A DNA stretch of 16,448 bases from an uncultured Nitrospira sp. (GTDB lineage: Bacteria; Nitrospirota; Nitrospiria; Nitrospirales; Nitrospiraceae): positions 1 to 16,448 of the forward strand of contig CAMLHQ010000072.1 in NCBI GenBank assembly GCA_946479785.1, read 5' to 3'. The position numbers and the translations under genes are program-made. This document shows positions 6,650 to 13,291 of the stretch, in pieces (positions within the stretch are counted from its first letter, which is position 1; each line of letters opens with the position of its first letter). The notes under the pieces are model-generated. The model was not told the origin of the DNA. It did no database searches and saw only the letters and a list, made by a program, of their open reading frames with translations.

Positions 6650-7138
6650 GTGAATCAGACGAAAGGTCTATTGAGAAGGCTGATGGAAAGTTTCTGTGCG
6701 GCGCTTGTTCTGCTTCACTTGGCTGCTATCCCGCCGGTTTGGGCCGCGCTAGGACAACCAGCCACATCGGTGGAACGGGATCGCACCATGATGAAGGGAC
6801 AACGGCAAAGCCGGACCGGGACCGGCTATTCGATCGAAACCATCACCGTCGCAGGAATGAAGATCAAAGAGTATGTCTCGTCTGACGGCATCGTGTTCGC
6901 CGTGGCCTGGAGAGGCACCGGCGCTCCGGATCTGCAGCTGCTCCTCGGGGACTATTTTGAGGAGTATCGAGAGGGACTGACGGCTGCAAGGAACCGCGCA
7001 GCCCGAAGCAGAAAACCTTTGATGTTGAAGACCCTCCGTCTGGTCGTGGAGCGCGGCGGGCACTCCCGATCCTTATGGGGACGCGCTTTTCTTCCCGCTG
7101 CCTTACCGCCCGGCGTGGCTTCAGAGGACATTCAATGA
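6650..7138 (+). CDS. DUF2844 domain protein, exported
   Basis: A 162-aa exported protein of the DUF2844 family. A signal peptide (hydrophobic core about 15-30, cleavage likely after VWA at 31-33) precedes the domain. Family hallmarks seen: the KEYVSSDGIVFAVAWRG segment, the APDLQLLLGDYF segment, and the end GRAFLPAALPPGVASEDIQ. The biochemical role is unknown. The GTG at 6650 is supported by GAGGAG at 6638-6643 with 6-base spacing. The stop overlaps the start of the DUF3443 gene as ATGA. DUF2844 and DUF3443 genes are, as I recall, paired this way in Betaproteobacteria too, so they probably act together in the periplasm or at the cell surface. Confidence 0.85.
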   Translation: MNQTKGLLRRLMESFCAALVLLHLAAIPPVWAALGQPATSVERDRTMMKGQRQSRTGTGYSIETITVAGMKIKEYVSSDGIVFAVAWRGTGAPDLQLLLGDYFEEYREGLTAARNRAARSRKPLMLKTLRLVVERGGHSRSLWGRAFLPAALPPGVASEDIQ

Positions 7139-8304
7139 AGTGGATGCCGGTCGCCAGTGTATACCTGTGCCTTCTTCTTGCCGACTGCGGCTCAGACAGC
7201 GGCGGAGGGAATGCTCCATCGCCCTCGTCCAATGTGATGGCCGTGTCCATCGGCGCGTCGAGTGTCTGCACGAACGTCAATGAGTTGTGCGCCGAGGTCA
7301 CGGTTTGTCAGCCCGGTACGACGACGTGCCAAACCGTGTCCGATATCTTGGTCGATATCGGATCAGTCGGGCTTCGTGTCTTCGGGTCCGTGCTTTCGAC
7401 GTCGCTGCAGCAAGCGCTAGATGCCCAAGGGCATCCTCTTGGAGAGTGCGCGTTTTTTGCGGACGGCGGCACGACGTGGGGGCCCGTGCAGGTTGCCGAC
7501 GTGATGCTGGGAGGTGGACCGCCGGTTCGCGTGCCTGTTCAAGTCGTGAATTCATCCTTCGCAGGGCAAACTATCTCGCAAAATCCCTGTAACAGTACGG
7601 TGGACTCCGACCCGAAGGATGCCTCCTTTAACGGGATTCTCGGTATCGGTCTCTTCAGGCAGGATTGCGGTCCTGTCTGTGCCGTCAATATCAACAACAA
7701 CCTCTACTTTTCTTGTAATGGCGCCTCCTGCACCAGCACCGCTGTGCCCCTGTCCGACCAAGTGCAAAATCCTGTTTGGCTCCTGCCGTCCGGTAACAAT
7801 GGCGTCGTCCTGGCTCTGCCCAACGTCCCTGCCAACGGAGCGCCGACCGTCTCCGGTTCTTTAATCGTAGGGATCGGTACGGCGGTGAATAACCAACCGC
7901 CCAGCGGCGTCTCTGTGCTGACCACTGACGAAAATGGTTTTCTTACCACGACCTACAACGGGAAAGCCCTTCTGAGCATCATCGACTCCGGTTCCAACGG
8001 CTATTTCTTCCCCGACGCCGGCATTCCGCTCTGTGCCATGCCCTTGAACGTCTTCTATTGTCCTCCGAACCCGCTCAATCTCTCCGCGACGCTGATGGGC
8101 ACTAACGGCCGCCAGACGGTCGTGCCTTTTCAGGTGGCCAACACGGAGAGCCTCTTACAGACGAATGATGCCGCCTTCAATGACTTAGGCGGACCGCTCT
8201 CCGTCTTCGATTGGGGACTTCCGTTTTTTCTTGGTCGTACGGTATTCGTCGGACTTGAAGGGCAACAGTCTGTACTGGGGAGCGGGCCGTACTTCGCGTT
8301 TTGA
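7135..8304 (+). CDS. DUF3443 lipoprotein, pepsin-like fold
   Basis: A 389-aa lipoprotein: a short signal with lipobox LADC (Cys18), a Gly/Ser linker, then a DUF3443 domain to the C-terminus. The domain shows two Asp motifs spaced as in the two lobes of aspartic peptidases: VDIGSVGLR (Asp74) and IIDSGSNGYFF (Asp284). The first reads DIGS where DTGS is usual. Cysteines are numerous (45, 52, 58, 65 and further pairs later), pointing to disulfides in the periplasm or at the cell surface. Peptidase activity is not established for the family. The ATG at 7135 has AGAGGA 6 bases upstream and overlaps the stop of the DUF2844 gene; a longer reading from 7075 would lose the lipoprotein signal. Confidence 0.85.
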   Translation: MKWMPVASVYLCLLLADCGSDSGGGNAPSPSSNVMAVSIGASSVCTNVNELCAEVTVCQPGTTTCQTVSDILVDIGSVGLRVFGSVLSTSLQQALDAQGHPLGECAFFADGGTTWGPVQVADVMLGGGPPVRVPVQVVNSSFAGQTISQNPCNSTVDSDPKDASFNGILGIGLFRQDCGPVCAVNINNNLYFSCNGASCTSTAVPLSDQVQNPVWLLPSGNNGVVLALPNVPANGAPTVSGSLIVGIGTAVNNQPPSGVSVLTTDENGFLTTTYNGKALLSIIDSGSNGYFFPDAGIPLCAMPLNVFYCPPNPLNLSATLMGTNGRQTVVPFQVANTESLLQTNDAAFNDLGGPLSVFDWGLPFFLGRTVFVGLEGQQSVLGSGPYFAF

Positions 8305-8318
8305 GAGGACTGGCGAAC

Positions 8319-8741
8319 TTATCCTACGAGGTCTGGATGGAACTCATTGAGCGGCCGGACTGACGTGGCATTCACCTCGCTGAATACGGTGATACGACCG
8401 CTTTGCCGCCGTCGGGTGAAGGTGCCCTCTACGATGACCTGATCGCCATCCTCCACCTGCGTTCGACTGATGACTTTCAAGGTTCCGACACCATCCTTCA
8501 GCAAAAACTGAAAGGCTGGTTTGCCCTGCTTATCGGTAACCGGCTGCACGTTGCTCACTTGACCCATGACGACCACTTCTTTGCGGTCGTAGAGTTGAGG
8601 ATGGGCCATCAAGTCTGTCATCTCCAAGAATTCGGCATTGCCGGGCGAAGAGAGCAACAGAGGGTTCGAGATGAGAACCAGCCAAAAAAGGATGCCAATC
8701 AAGGGTCTGCGGGTAATTCGAACTAGGGATTTGCTTGTCAT
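8319..8741 (-). CDS. Exported OB-fold-like protein
   Basis: A 140-aa protein. A basic n-region and long hydrophobic core (about 14-32) end at GNA (34-36), a likely signal-peptidase site. The mature part has the pattern of a single OB-fold: LYDRKEVVVMGQVSNV, FQFLLKDGVGTLKVIS, DGDQVIVEGTFTRRR, as in the small periplasmic OB proteins. The ligand is unknown. It starts at ATG 8741 or the adjacent GTG 8744; neither has a ribosome site, and a near-consensus promoter sits so close that the mRNA would begin about at the start codon. It converges on the DUF3443 gene with only 14 bases between them. Confidence 0.75.
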   Translation of the reverse strand: MTSKSLVRITRRPLIGILFWLVLISNPLLLSSPGNAEFLEMTDLMAHPQLYDRKEVVVMGQVSNVQPVTDKQGKPAFQFLLKDGVGTLKVISRTQVEDGDQVIVEGTFTRRRQSGRITVFSEVNATSVRPLNEFHPDLVG

Positions 8742-8752
8742 CACTGGGCGGT

Positions 8753-8780
8753 ATTATAGCGATTGGTAATTGGATGGCAA
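8753..8780 (-). promoter_or_regulatory. Strong sigma70-type promoter, leaderless
   Basis: On the minus strand TTGCCA (8780-8775, 5 of 6 to consensus), a 16-base spacer, and a perfect TATAAT (8758-8753). The predicted start near 8746 lies only 2-5 bases before the GTG/ATG of the OB-fold gene. Confidence 0.65.
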
Positions 8781-8845
8781 GATGGGCATTCCCCTTAGAG
8801 GTCCTGCACTGAGAGCAATTACCAGGATATTCGGTCCTTTTCAAC

Positions 8846-8874
8846 TTGATCCTCATCGGCCATCCGTATAGAAT
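8846..8874 (+). promoter_or_regulatory. Probable promoter of hppA
   Basis: TTGATC (8846-8851), 17-base spacer, TAGAAT (8869-8874; 5 of 6 to the -10 consensus). Transcription would begin near 8881, leaving a leader of about 130 bases before hppA. The leader shows no riboswitch that I recognise. Confidence 0.5.
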
Positions 8875-9013
8875 GCGCCAAATTTTCATGTAGTTAGCCT
8901 CGACTGATCTGCACCACTCTCGGTTTCCCCTTGATCCACCTGCTTTAGACGGGTTGAAGCCAGAGGAGCCGTTTGACATAGAGAGCCCGTTTAACCTTTG
9001 AGGAGGGTATCCC

Positions 9014-11071
9014 GTGAGCGACTCAGCGATTGTGACCTTTGCGTTGATTGCGGCGGTTTCCGGCATTGCCTATGGCCTTTACCTTGCGATGTGGGTGTTC
9101 AAACTGAACGCCGGCAACGCGAAAATGCAGGAAATTTCTAAGGCCATTCAGGAAGGCGCCGGGGCTTACATGAACCGCCAATACAAGACCGTCGGGGTCG
9201 TGGCGGCGGTGTTGTTTCTGGTCTTGGCGGGAGCGGGAGCCATCTCCGATAAGTTCGGCCTCCTGACCGCAGTCGGATTCTTGGTGGGGGCCGCGGCTTC
9301 TGCGCTGGCGGGCTATGTCGGCATGATCATCGCGGTTCGGGCCAACGTGCGGACGGCACAAGCGGCGCACGAAGGCATGAATGCGGCGTTGACCGTTGCC
9401 TTTCGTGGCGGGGCCGTGACCGGCCTGTTGCTGATCGGTTTGGGCCTGCTCGCCATCACAGGTTTCTACATGATCGCCCAATCGATTGCGGGTCAGGAAA
9501 AGGCTATTCATGCGTTGTTGAGCCTCGGATTCGGGGGCAGCTTGATCTCGGTCTTTGCGCGCGTCGGTGGAGGAATTTACACGAAGGCCGCGGACGTGGG
9601 TGCCGACCTCGTCGGCAAAGTCGAAGCGGGCATTCCGGAAGACGATCCGCGCAATCCGGCTGTCATTGCCGACAACGTCGGCGACAATGTCGGTGACTGT
9701 GCAGGCATGGCGGCGGACCTCTTCGAAACGTACGCAGTGACGACGGTGGCGGCGATGGTGCTGGCCTTCACCATGTTCAAGGGCGCCAGCGCACCGATTC
9801 TCTATCCGCTGGCCTTGGGCGGTGTGACGATCTTTGCGACGATCATCGGGATTTTCTTCGTGAAGGTGAGTCCGGGCGGCGGGATTATGTCGGCGCTCTA
9901 CAAAGGCCTCTTTGTTGCCGGCGGGATTGCGGCAGTGGCGTTCTATCCGATTACTTCCAAGATCATGGAAGGCGTCGGCGGCGTCAGCGGTATGAACTAC
10001 TACCTCGCGGCGCTGGTGGGGTTGGCCGTCACCCTGGCGCTAGTGTTTATCACCGACTACTACACGTCGAAGAGCTACGCGCCGGTACAATACATTGCGA
10101 AAGCCAGCGAAACCGGCCATGCGACGAACATTATTGCCGGGCTTGCCGTCGGGATGCAGGCGACGGCGGCGCCTGTCGTAGTGATTGCCGGGGCGATCCT
10201 CGGCAGCTTTTGGATATGCGGCGGCGCGGAGTCCGGCGGACTGTACGGCGTGGCGGTGGCGGCGGTGTCGATGCTCTCGATGGCCGGGATCGTTGTGGCG
10301 ATCGATGCCTTCGGTCCGATCACGGATAATGCCGGCGGCATCGCGGAAATGTCGCATCTGGGGAAAGCCGTGAGAGACATTACCGATCCGCTCGATGCGG
10401 TCGGCAATACGACCAAGGCGGTGACGAAGGGTTATGCGATCGGCTCGGCCGGGTTGGCGGCGGTGGTACTTTTTGCAGAGTACTCACGTGAAGTGGCTGT
10501 GTACAATCCAGCGTTGGCCGCGTTCGATTTATCCAATCCGAAGGTTCTGGTCGGATTATTCCTTGGCGGCATGTTGCCGTTCATCTTCGGCGCCCTCTGC
10601 ATGAAAGCCGTGGGTGAAGCGGGCGGTTTGATCGTTGAGGAGGTACGACGGCAGTTCCGCACAATCAAAGGTATCATGGAAGGAACCGGGAAGCCGGAGT
10701 ATGGCACCTGCGTCGATATCGTCACCCAGGCGGCCATTCGAAAAATGATGCTTCCGGGATTGATTCCGGTGGTGTCGCCGGTCATTGTGGGCGTCGTCTT
10801 GGGACCACAAGCGCTCGGTGGCGTGCTGGTCGGCAGCATCGTGACCGGTCTCTTCGTCGCAATCTCGATGACGAGCGGCGGCGGAGCTTGGGACAATGCG
10901 AAAAAATTCATCGAAGAGCAGGGGAAGAAAGGGAGCGAAACTCACAAAGCGGCGGTGACCGGCGACACGGTCGGTGATCCGTACAAGGATACGGCGGGGC
11001 CGGCGGTAAATCCGATGATCAAGGTCATCAACATCGTGGCACTGTTAATTGTGTCGCTGATCGTCAAGTAG
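9014..11071 (+). CDS. hppA: Membrane-bound proton-pumping pyrophosphatase, K+-independent type
   Basis: Splits inorganic pyrophosphate and pumps H+ across the cytoplasmic membrane, recovering energy from biosynthetic pyrophosphate. The 685-aa protein has about 16 helices and the full substrate site: [19 protein letters not shown], then [12 protein letters not shown] at 220-231, and the C-terminal [12 protein letters not shown] and [11 protein letters not shown] with the conserved Asp/Lys residues that bind Mg-PPi. At the K+ determinant it reads [16 protein letters not shown] (Lys468), the K+-independent pattern, rather than the Ala of K+-dependent enzymes. Length is normal. GTG at 9014 follows AGGAGG at 9001-9006 with 7-base spacing. 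It stands as a single gene with its own promoter. Family and subtype assignment are strong; Na+ pumping is unlikely but not excluded from sequence alone. Confidence 0.97.
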   Translation: MSDSAIVTFALIAAVSGIAYGLYLAMWVFKLNAGNAKMQEISKAIQEGAGAYMNRQYKTVGVVAAVLFLVLAGAGAISDKFGLLTAVGFLVGAAASALAGYVGMIIAVRANVRTAQAAHEGMNAALTVAFRGGAVTGLLLIGLGLLAITGFYMIAQSIAGQEKAIHALLSLGFGGSLISVFARVGGGIYTKAADVGADLVGKVEAGIPEDDPRNPAVIADNVGDNVGDCAGMAADLFETYAVTTVAAMVLAFTMFKGASAPILYPLALGGVTIFATIIGIFFVKVSPGGGIMSALYKGLFVAGGIAAVAFYPITSKIMEGVGGVSGMNYYLAALVGLAVTLALVFITDYYTSKSYAPVQYIAKASETGHATNIIAGLAVGMQATAAPVVVIAGAILGSFWICGGAESGGLYGVAVAAVSMLSMAGIVVAIDAFGPITDNAGGIAEMSHLGKAVRDITDPLDAVGNTTKAVTKGYAIGSAGLAAVVLFAEYSREVAVYNPALAAFDLSNPKVLVGLFLGGMLPFIFGALCMKAVGEAGGLIVEEVRRQFRTIKGIMEGTGKPEYGTCVDIVTQAAIRKMMLPGLIPVVSPVIVGVVLGPQALGGVLVGSIVTGLFVAISMTSGGGAWDNAKKFIEEQGKKGSETHKAAVTGDTVGDPYKDTAGPAVNPMIKVINIVALLIVSLIVK

Positions 11072-11102
11072 AAACGGCGGAACGAACTCGGTAACTCACT
11101 AG

Positions 11103-11124
11103 GCGACGATACCGAATTCGTCGC
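11103..11124. terminator. Hairpin downstream of hppA
   Basis: Perfect 7-bp stem GCGACGA / TCGTCGC with an 8-base loop, 32 bases after the hppA stop. Only a broken T-rich tail (TTGGCTT) follows, so it is a weak terminator or an mRNA 3'-end hairpin. Confidence 0.45.
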
Positions 11125-11129
11125 TTGGC

Positions 11130-11159
11130 TTGACGGGTTCGAATACCCTAGAGTATGGT
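11130..11159 (+). promoter_or_regulatory. Possible promoter of pup
   Basis: TTGACG (11130-11135, 5 of 6), 18-base spacer, TATGGT (11154-11159, 4 of 6). Transcription would begin near 11166, giving a leader of about 44 bases with a good ribosome site. It would give pup a promoter separate from hppA. Confidence 0.35.
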
Positions 11160-11209
11160 GATCGTAGGAATAGGCGTGGATTTGCGATCCCTCTTAGGGA
11201 GGTGCTCGA

Positions 11210-11407
11210 ATGGAAAAACAGGAGCGCAAGCAAGAGCCCAGACGGGAACCGCAGAGTAAAGAAGAAGTCAAACCCAACCCTAAAGTCGTCGAGAACGGCA
11301 AGAAGTTGAAGGAAGACATCGATAAGCTGGTCGATGAAATCGACGACGTCCTCGAAAAAAATGCCGAAGAATTCGTGAAGAACTACGTCCAAAAAGGGGG
11401 AGAGTAG
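11210..11407 (+). CDS. pup: Prokaryotic ubiquitin-like protein Pup, C-terminal GGE
   Basis: A 65-aa protein matching Pup, the disordered tag that the ligase PafA links through its C-terminal Glu to lysines of target proteins, sending them to the Mpa-proteasome. The N-terminal half is a charged Lys/Glu/Pro-rich tail; residues about 28-65 carry the coiled-coil and C-terminal signature of actinobacterial Pup: DEIDDVLE, NAEEFV and YVQKGG. The last residue is encoded as Glu (GAG before TAG), not Gln, so Dop deamidation would not be needed before ligation. The Gly-rich N-terminal run of mycobacterial Pup is missing. It differs from the UBact proteins reported from Nitrospirota and other phyla, which as I recall end in a RYRQR-type sequence. 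The ribosome site GGGAGGT lies 6 bases before ATG. No prcA, prcB, mpa, dop or pafA is nearby. Confidence 0.88.
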   Translation: MEKQERKQEPRREPQSKEEVKPNPKVVENGKKLKEDIDKLVDEIDDVLEKNAEEFVKNYVQKGGE

Positions 11408-11429
11408 CCAACTCTCCCTCGTTTTTATT
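11398..11429 (+). terminator. Rho-independent terminator of pup
   Basis: A perfect 8-bp stem GGGAGAGT / ACTCTCCC (11398-11405 and 11411-11418), loop AGCCA, followed by TCG and a T-rich tail (GTTTTTATTT). The left arm is made of the last Gly-Glu codons and the first base of the pup stop codon, so the gene and its terminator overlap. Confidence 0.8.
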
Positions 11430-11489
11430 TCTCGCCTCGGTCCCTTTCTCTCCAACCCTTTACCATCGCAGGTTTCTGGCGTCTCTGGT

Positions 11490-11518
11490 TTGACAAAGCC
11501 TCTATGACCTTATAGTAT
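11490..11518 (+). promoter_or_regulatory. Promoter of the recJ-rel operon
   Basis: A perfect -35 TTGACA (11490-11495) followed by TATAGT (11511-11516, 15-base spacer) or TAGTAT (11513-11518, 17-base spacer). It lies between the pup terminator and recJ, about 70 bases upstream of the recJ start. Confidence 0.6.
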
Positions 11519-11589
11519 CCTCTCGAGTATTCCCTTATATCCCCGTCAGTTACGGATCTTCGAGGCTCAGACTCCTCCGCGAGAATGGC

Positions 11590-13287
11590 ATGAAGTCCAA
11601 GCTCTGGGTCTTTCGCAACATTGATCCCCTCAGTCGGGCCGCTCTCGCACAAGCCCTCTCCATTTCTTCCGCTACGGCTTCACTGCTGCTGGCCAGGGGT
11701 GTGACGACGCCGGACGAAGCCACCACCTGGATGTCTCACCAGTTCCAGCACGACCCGTTTTTGATTCCCGACATGGAACAGGCGGTGGAGCGGCTGCATC
11801 GAGCCGTGCTGAGCCAGGAGCCAATTTGCTTCTACGGCGATTATGATGTCGACGGTATGTCGGCGACCAGCCTGTACCTGTCCTTCTTTGGGGCGCTTGG
11901 CGCGAACGTACGGGGTTACGTGCCGCATCGAAAGCGGGAAGGGTACGGCCTGAATCTTGGTGCGGTGCAGCGGCTGCACGACGAAGGCATCTCGCTGCTT
12001 GTCACATCCGATTGCGGCACGACGTCGCATCGCGAAGTGGCATTGGCGAACGAGCTGGGAATGGATGTGATCGTGACAGACCATCACCAGACCGACGAAC
12101 AGGTGCCTCCGGCCGTGGCGGTCATGAATCCTCATCGCGCCGGCGCACGCTATCCGTTTCGCGGGCTCTGTTCCGCTGCATTGGCCTACAAAGTGGCGCA
12201 GGCGTATCGACTCCGCTACGGCGAGGCCGGCGTGACGTTGGAGTCTCTTCTGGATCTGGTGGCGCTTGCCACGATTGCCGATGTGGTGCCGCTGCAGGAT
12301 GAAAACCGCGGGTTTGTTCGTGAAGGACTTGCGCAGATCTCGCGCGGGGCGCGCTGCGGAATCAGGGCCTTGAAGCAAGTGGCGGGAATTACGCGCGACT
12401 GTTCGGCAGAGACGATTGCGTATAAGCTGGCGCCGAGGCTCAACGCCGCCGGGCGGCTGGATCATGCAATGTTGGGCGTACAGCTGTTGACGACGGAATC
12501 ACCGGCTGAGGCGCAACGGCTGGCGGATCGGCTAGAGCAACTCAATCGTGAGCGGCAGAAGATCGAAGCAGACCTGATGTCGGAAGCCGTCGAGGCTGTG
12601 AAAGAACAGGAGTTACCGCCGGCGTTGGTTCTGGCGTCTCGACGGTGGCACGTCGGCGTAGTGGGGATCGCTGCGGCACGGTTGGTCGAACGGTTTCATC
12701 GCCCGGCGATTGTGATTGCCATCGACGAGCAGGGCATCGGCAAGGGTTCGGCGCGAACGATCGGGACGTTCGATCTGTACCAGGGGCTGGCGGCCTGCCG
12801 TGATCTCCTCGAAGCCTTCGGCGGCCATCCCAGCGCGGCCGGGGTCACCGTGCGGGAGGTGCGCCTCGACGAGTTCCGCGAGCGGTTTTCGACCGTGGTG
12901 GCAGAATGGGCTGTGGGAGCGGCAACCGTTCCGACATTGCATGTCGACGCAGAGGTACAATTGTCCGAGGTCACGGCGAAGCTCATCGCAGAAATCGGTG
13001 CATTCCATCCGTTCGGGGCCGGCAATCCCGAACCGACGTTCGCCGTCAAAGGATTGGAAGTCATGGATTCCCGTACCGTGGGCGAGAAGCACTTGAAGAT
13101 GACGGTGCGGCAAGGCCGGTCGATGCTGTTCGACAGTATCGGATTCGGCATGAAGTCGCTGATTGATCGTGGCATCCCGGCGCGCGCCCCTGTCGATCTG
13201 GCCTTCATCCCCGAACTGAATCACTGGAATGGCTATGACCGGATTCAACTGCGCATACGGGACGTGCGCATCAGCGATCGAGGATAG
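11590..13287 (+). CDS. recJ: Single-stranded-DNA-specific exonuclease RecJ
   Basis: Degrades single-stranded DNA 5' to 3' in recombinational repair, mismatch repair and base-excision repair. The 565-aa length is typical. Motifs in order: GDYDVDGMSATS (83-94; metal-binding Asp84, Asp86, Asp88), DCG (141-143), TDHH (163-166; the DHH that names the superfamily), the NAAGRLDHA helix before the DHHA1 domain, and GGHPSAAG (from 411) in DHHA1; a C-terminal OB domain follows (about 455-560), containing FHPFGAGNPEPTF. All metal ligands seem present, so it should be active. The ATG at 11590 has no strong ribosome site, but the protein begins at the usual place relative to the DHH domain. The stop is 4 bases before the rel start, indicating one operon. 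Confidence 0.96.
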   Translation: MKSKLWVFRNIDPLSRAALAQALSISSATASLLLARGVTTPDEATTWMSHQFQHDPFLIPDMEQAVERLHRAVLSQEPICFYGDYDVDGMSATSLYLSFFGALGANVRGYVPHRKREGYGLNLGAVQRLHDEGISLLVTSDCGTTSHREVALANELGMDVIVTDHHQTDEQVPPAVAVMNPHRAGARYPFRGLCSAALAYKVAQAYRLRYGEAGVTLESLLDLVALATIADVVPLQDENRGFVREGLAQISRGARCGIRALKQVAGITRDCSAETIAYKLAPRLNAAGRLDHAMLGVQLLTTESPAEAQRLADRLEQLNRERQKIEADLMSEAVEAVKEQELPPALVLASRRWHVGVVGIAAARLVERFHRPAIVIAIDEQGIGKGSARTIGTFDLYQGLAACRDLLEAFGGHPSAAGVTVREVRLDEFRERFSTVVAEWAVGAATVPTLHVDAEVQLSEVTAKLIAEIGAFHPFGAGNPEPTFAVKGLEVMDSRTVGEKHLKMTVRQGRSMLFDSIGFGMKSLIDRGIPARAPVDLAFIPELNHWNGYDRIQLRIRDVRISDRG

Positions 13288-13291
13288 TCCG

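Noticed and set aside
11210..11407. Reading the 65-aa gene as UBact rather than Pup
   Set aside because: The C-terminal part follows actinobacterial Pup (EIDDVLE, YVQKGG) and not the RYRQR-type end I remember for UBact.
11680..12465. 261-codon minus-strand ORF opposite recJ
   Set aside because: Mirror of the recJ DHH domain; basic, His-rich shadow without motif.
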